Source: Verrucomicrobiaceae bacterium (lineage in GTDB: Bacteria; Verrucomicrobiota; Verrucomicrobiia; Verrucomicrobiales; Verrucomicrobiaceae). Taken from it: 36,038 bases of DNA. Position 1 is the first letter of the stretch; each line of letters opens with the position of its first letter. This document shows positions 35,964 through 36,038 of this stretch, one piece after another. The position numbers and the translations under genes are program-made. The stretch is taken from NCBI GenBank assembly GCA_027487315.1, contig JAIYDW010000103.1, positions 1-36,038 on the forward strand. Reading direction: 5' to 3'. Below the pieces are notes generated by a model. That model ran no database searches. It was not told the origin of the DNA and was given only the letters and a program-made list of their open reading frames with translations.

Positions 35964-35991
35964 TTGACAAGCGGGGGACAGGTTTTAAGTT
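35964..35991 (+). promoter_or_regulatory. Possible promoter reading out of the window
   Basis: A perfect -35 TTGACA (35964-35969) and, after 16 bases, TAAGTT (35986-35991) as a weak -10. No gene is visible before the window ends at 36038. Confidence 0.35.
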
Positions 35992-36038
35992 CTCACCTGA
36001 AGACGCAAGTAACGCGCTTCATTCGAAGTTAAACATCT

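Noticed and set aside
35748-35970. Minus-strand open frames of 62-63 residues across the tRNA (containing E-R-T-G-L-E-P-A-T-S-N)
   Set aside because: They are antisense translations of tRNA-Asp and its flank, a well-known source of false 'genes' in databases. The tRNA on the + strand explains the sequence.

Overview
The window looks like a chromosomal segment of a Verrucomicrobiota bacterium (Planctomycetota is the only serious alternative). The evidence is a Gfo/Idh/MocA oxidoreductase next to an anaerobic-type sulfatase, a secreted PQQ-type beta-propeller protein, a Minf_1886-family protein (restricted to Verrucomicrobia and Planctomycetes), a bactofilin pair, large secreted Ig/Calx-beta proteins, and the short degenerate intergenic repeats (attgcgga, atcagta and acaggatt types) common in this group. 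The + strand is rich in G and T almost everywhere, whichever strand a gene lies on. This indicates strong replication-strand bias, with the + strand probably leading.

Layout. 1-1946: end of an oxidoreductase gene, then a secreted sulfatase. 2067-3143: a decayed accessory strip with an orphan AbrB/MazE antitoxin, a 90-bp imperfect inverted repeat, a PIN-toxin remnant and duplicated short sequences. 3144-7238: an AT-richer two-gene island encoding a membrane-anchored coiled-coil protein and a 1161-residue SF1 helicase with a C-terminal PD-(D/E)XK nuclease. It is the best candidate in the window for an undescribed (probably anti-phage) system. 7370-13839 (minus strand): quinolinate synthase NadA, tandem repeats, two bactofilins behind a near-consensus promoter, an FAD disulfide oxidoreductase translationally coupled to a glycogen-synthase-like glycosyltransferase, and a diheme cytochrome c. 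13956-19606 (plus strand): Hsp15-like S4 protein, PQQ-propeller protein coupled to a glutaredoxin, a YCII/DGPF protein plus ECF42 sigma factor with its own likely target promoter, a BamE-like lipoprotein and a zinc alcohol dehydrogenase.

19607-20763 is a small island with a ferredoxin-like gene and an orphan small gene separated by a long hairpin. 20764-26060 (minus strand) is a two-gene operon of large surface proteins preceded by what reads as a cobalamin riboswitch and a start-proximal hairpin. This is the second candidate system: B12-controlled surface proteins with no TonB receptor in view. 26236-27033 is a UPF0175/PIN toxin-antitoxin pair. The rest is mostly core: M16 peptidase, Minf_1886 protein, ribulose-phosphate 3-epimerase, a medium-chain dehydrogenase with an odd His/Cys-rich insertion, a DinG-type helicase, a squalene/phytoene synthase and tRNA-Asp.

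All assignments come from reading the sequence and from memory of protein families. No database search was run.
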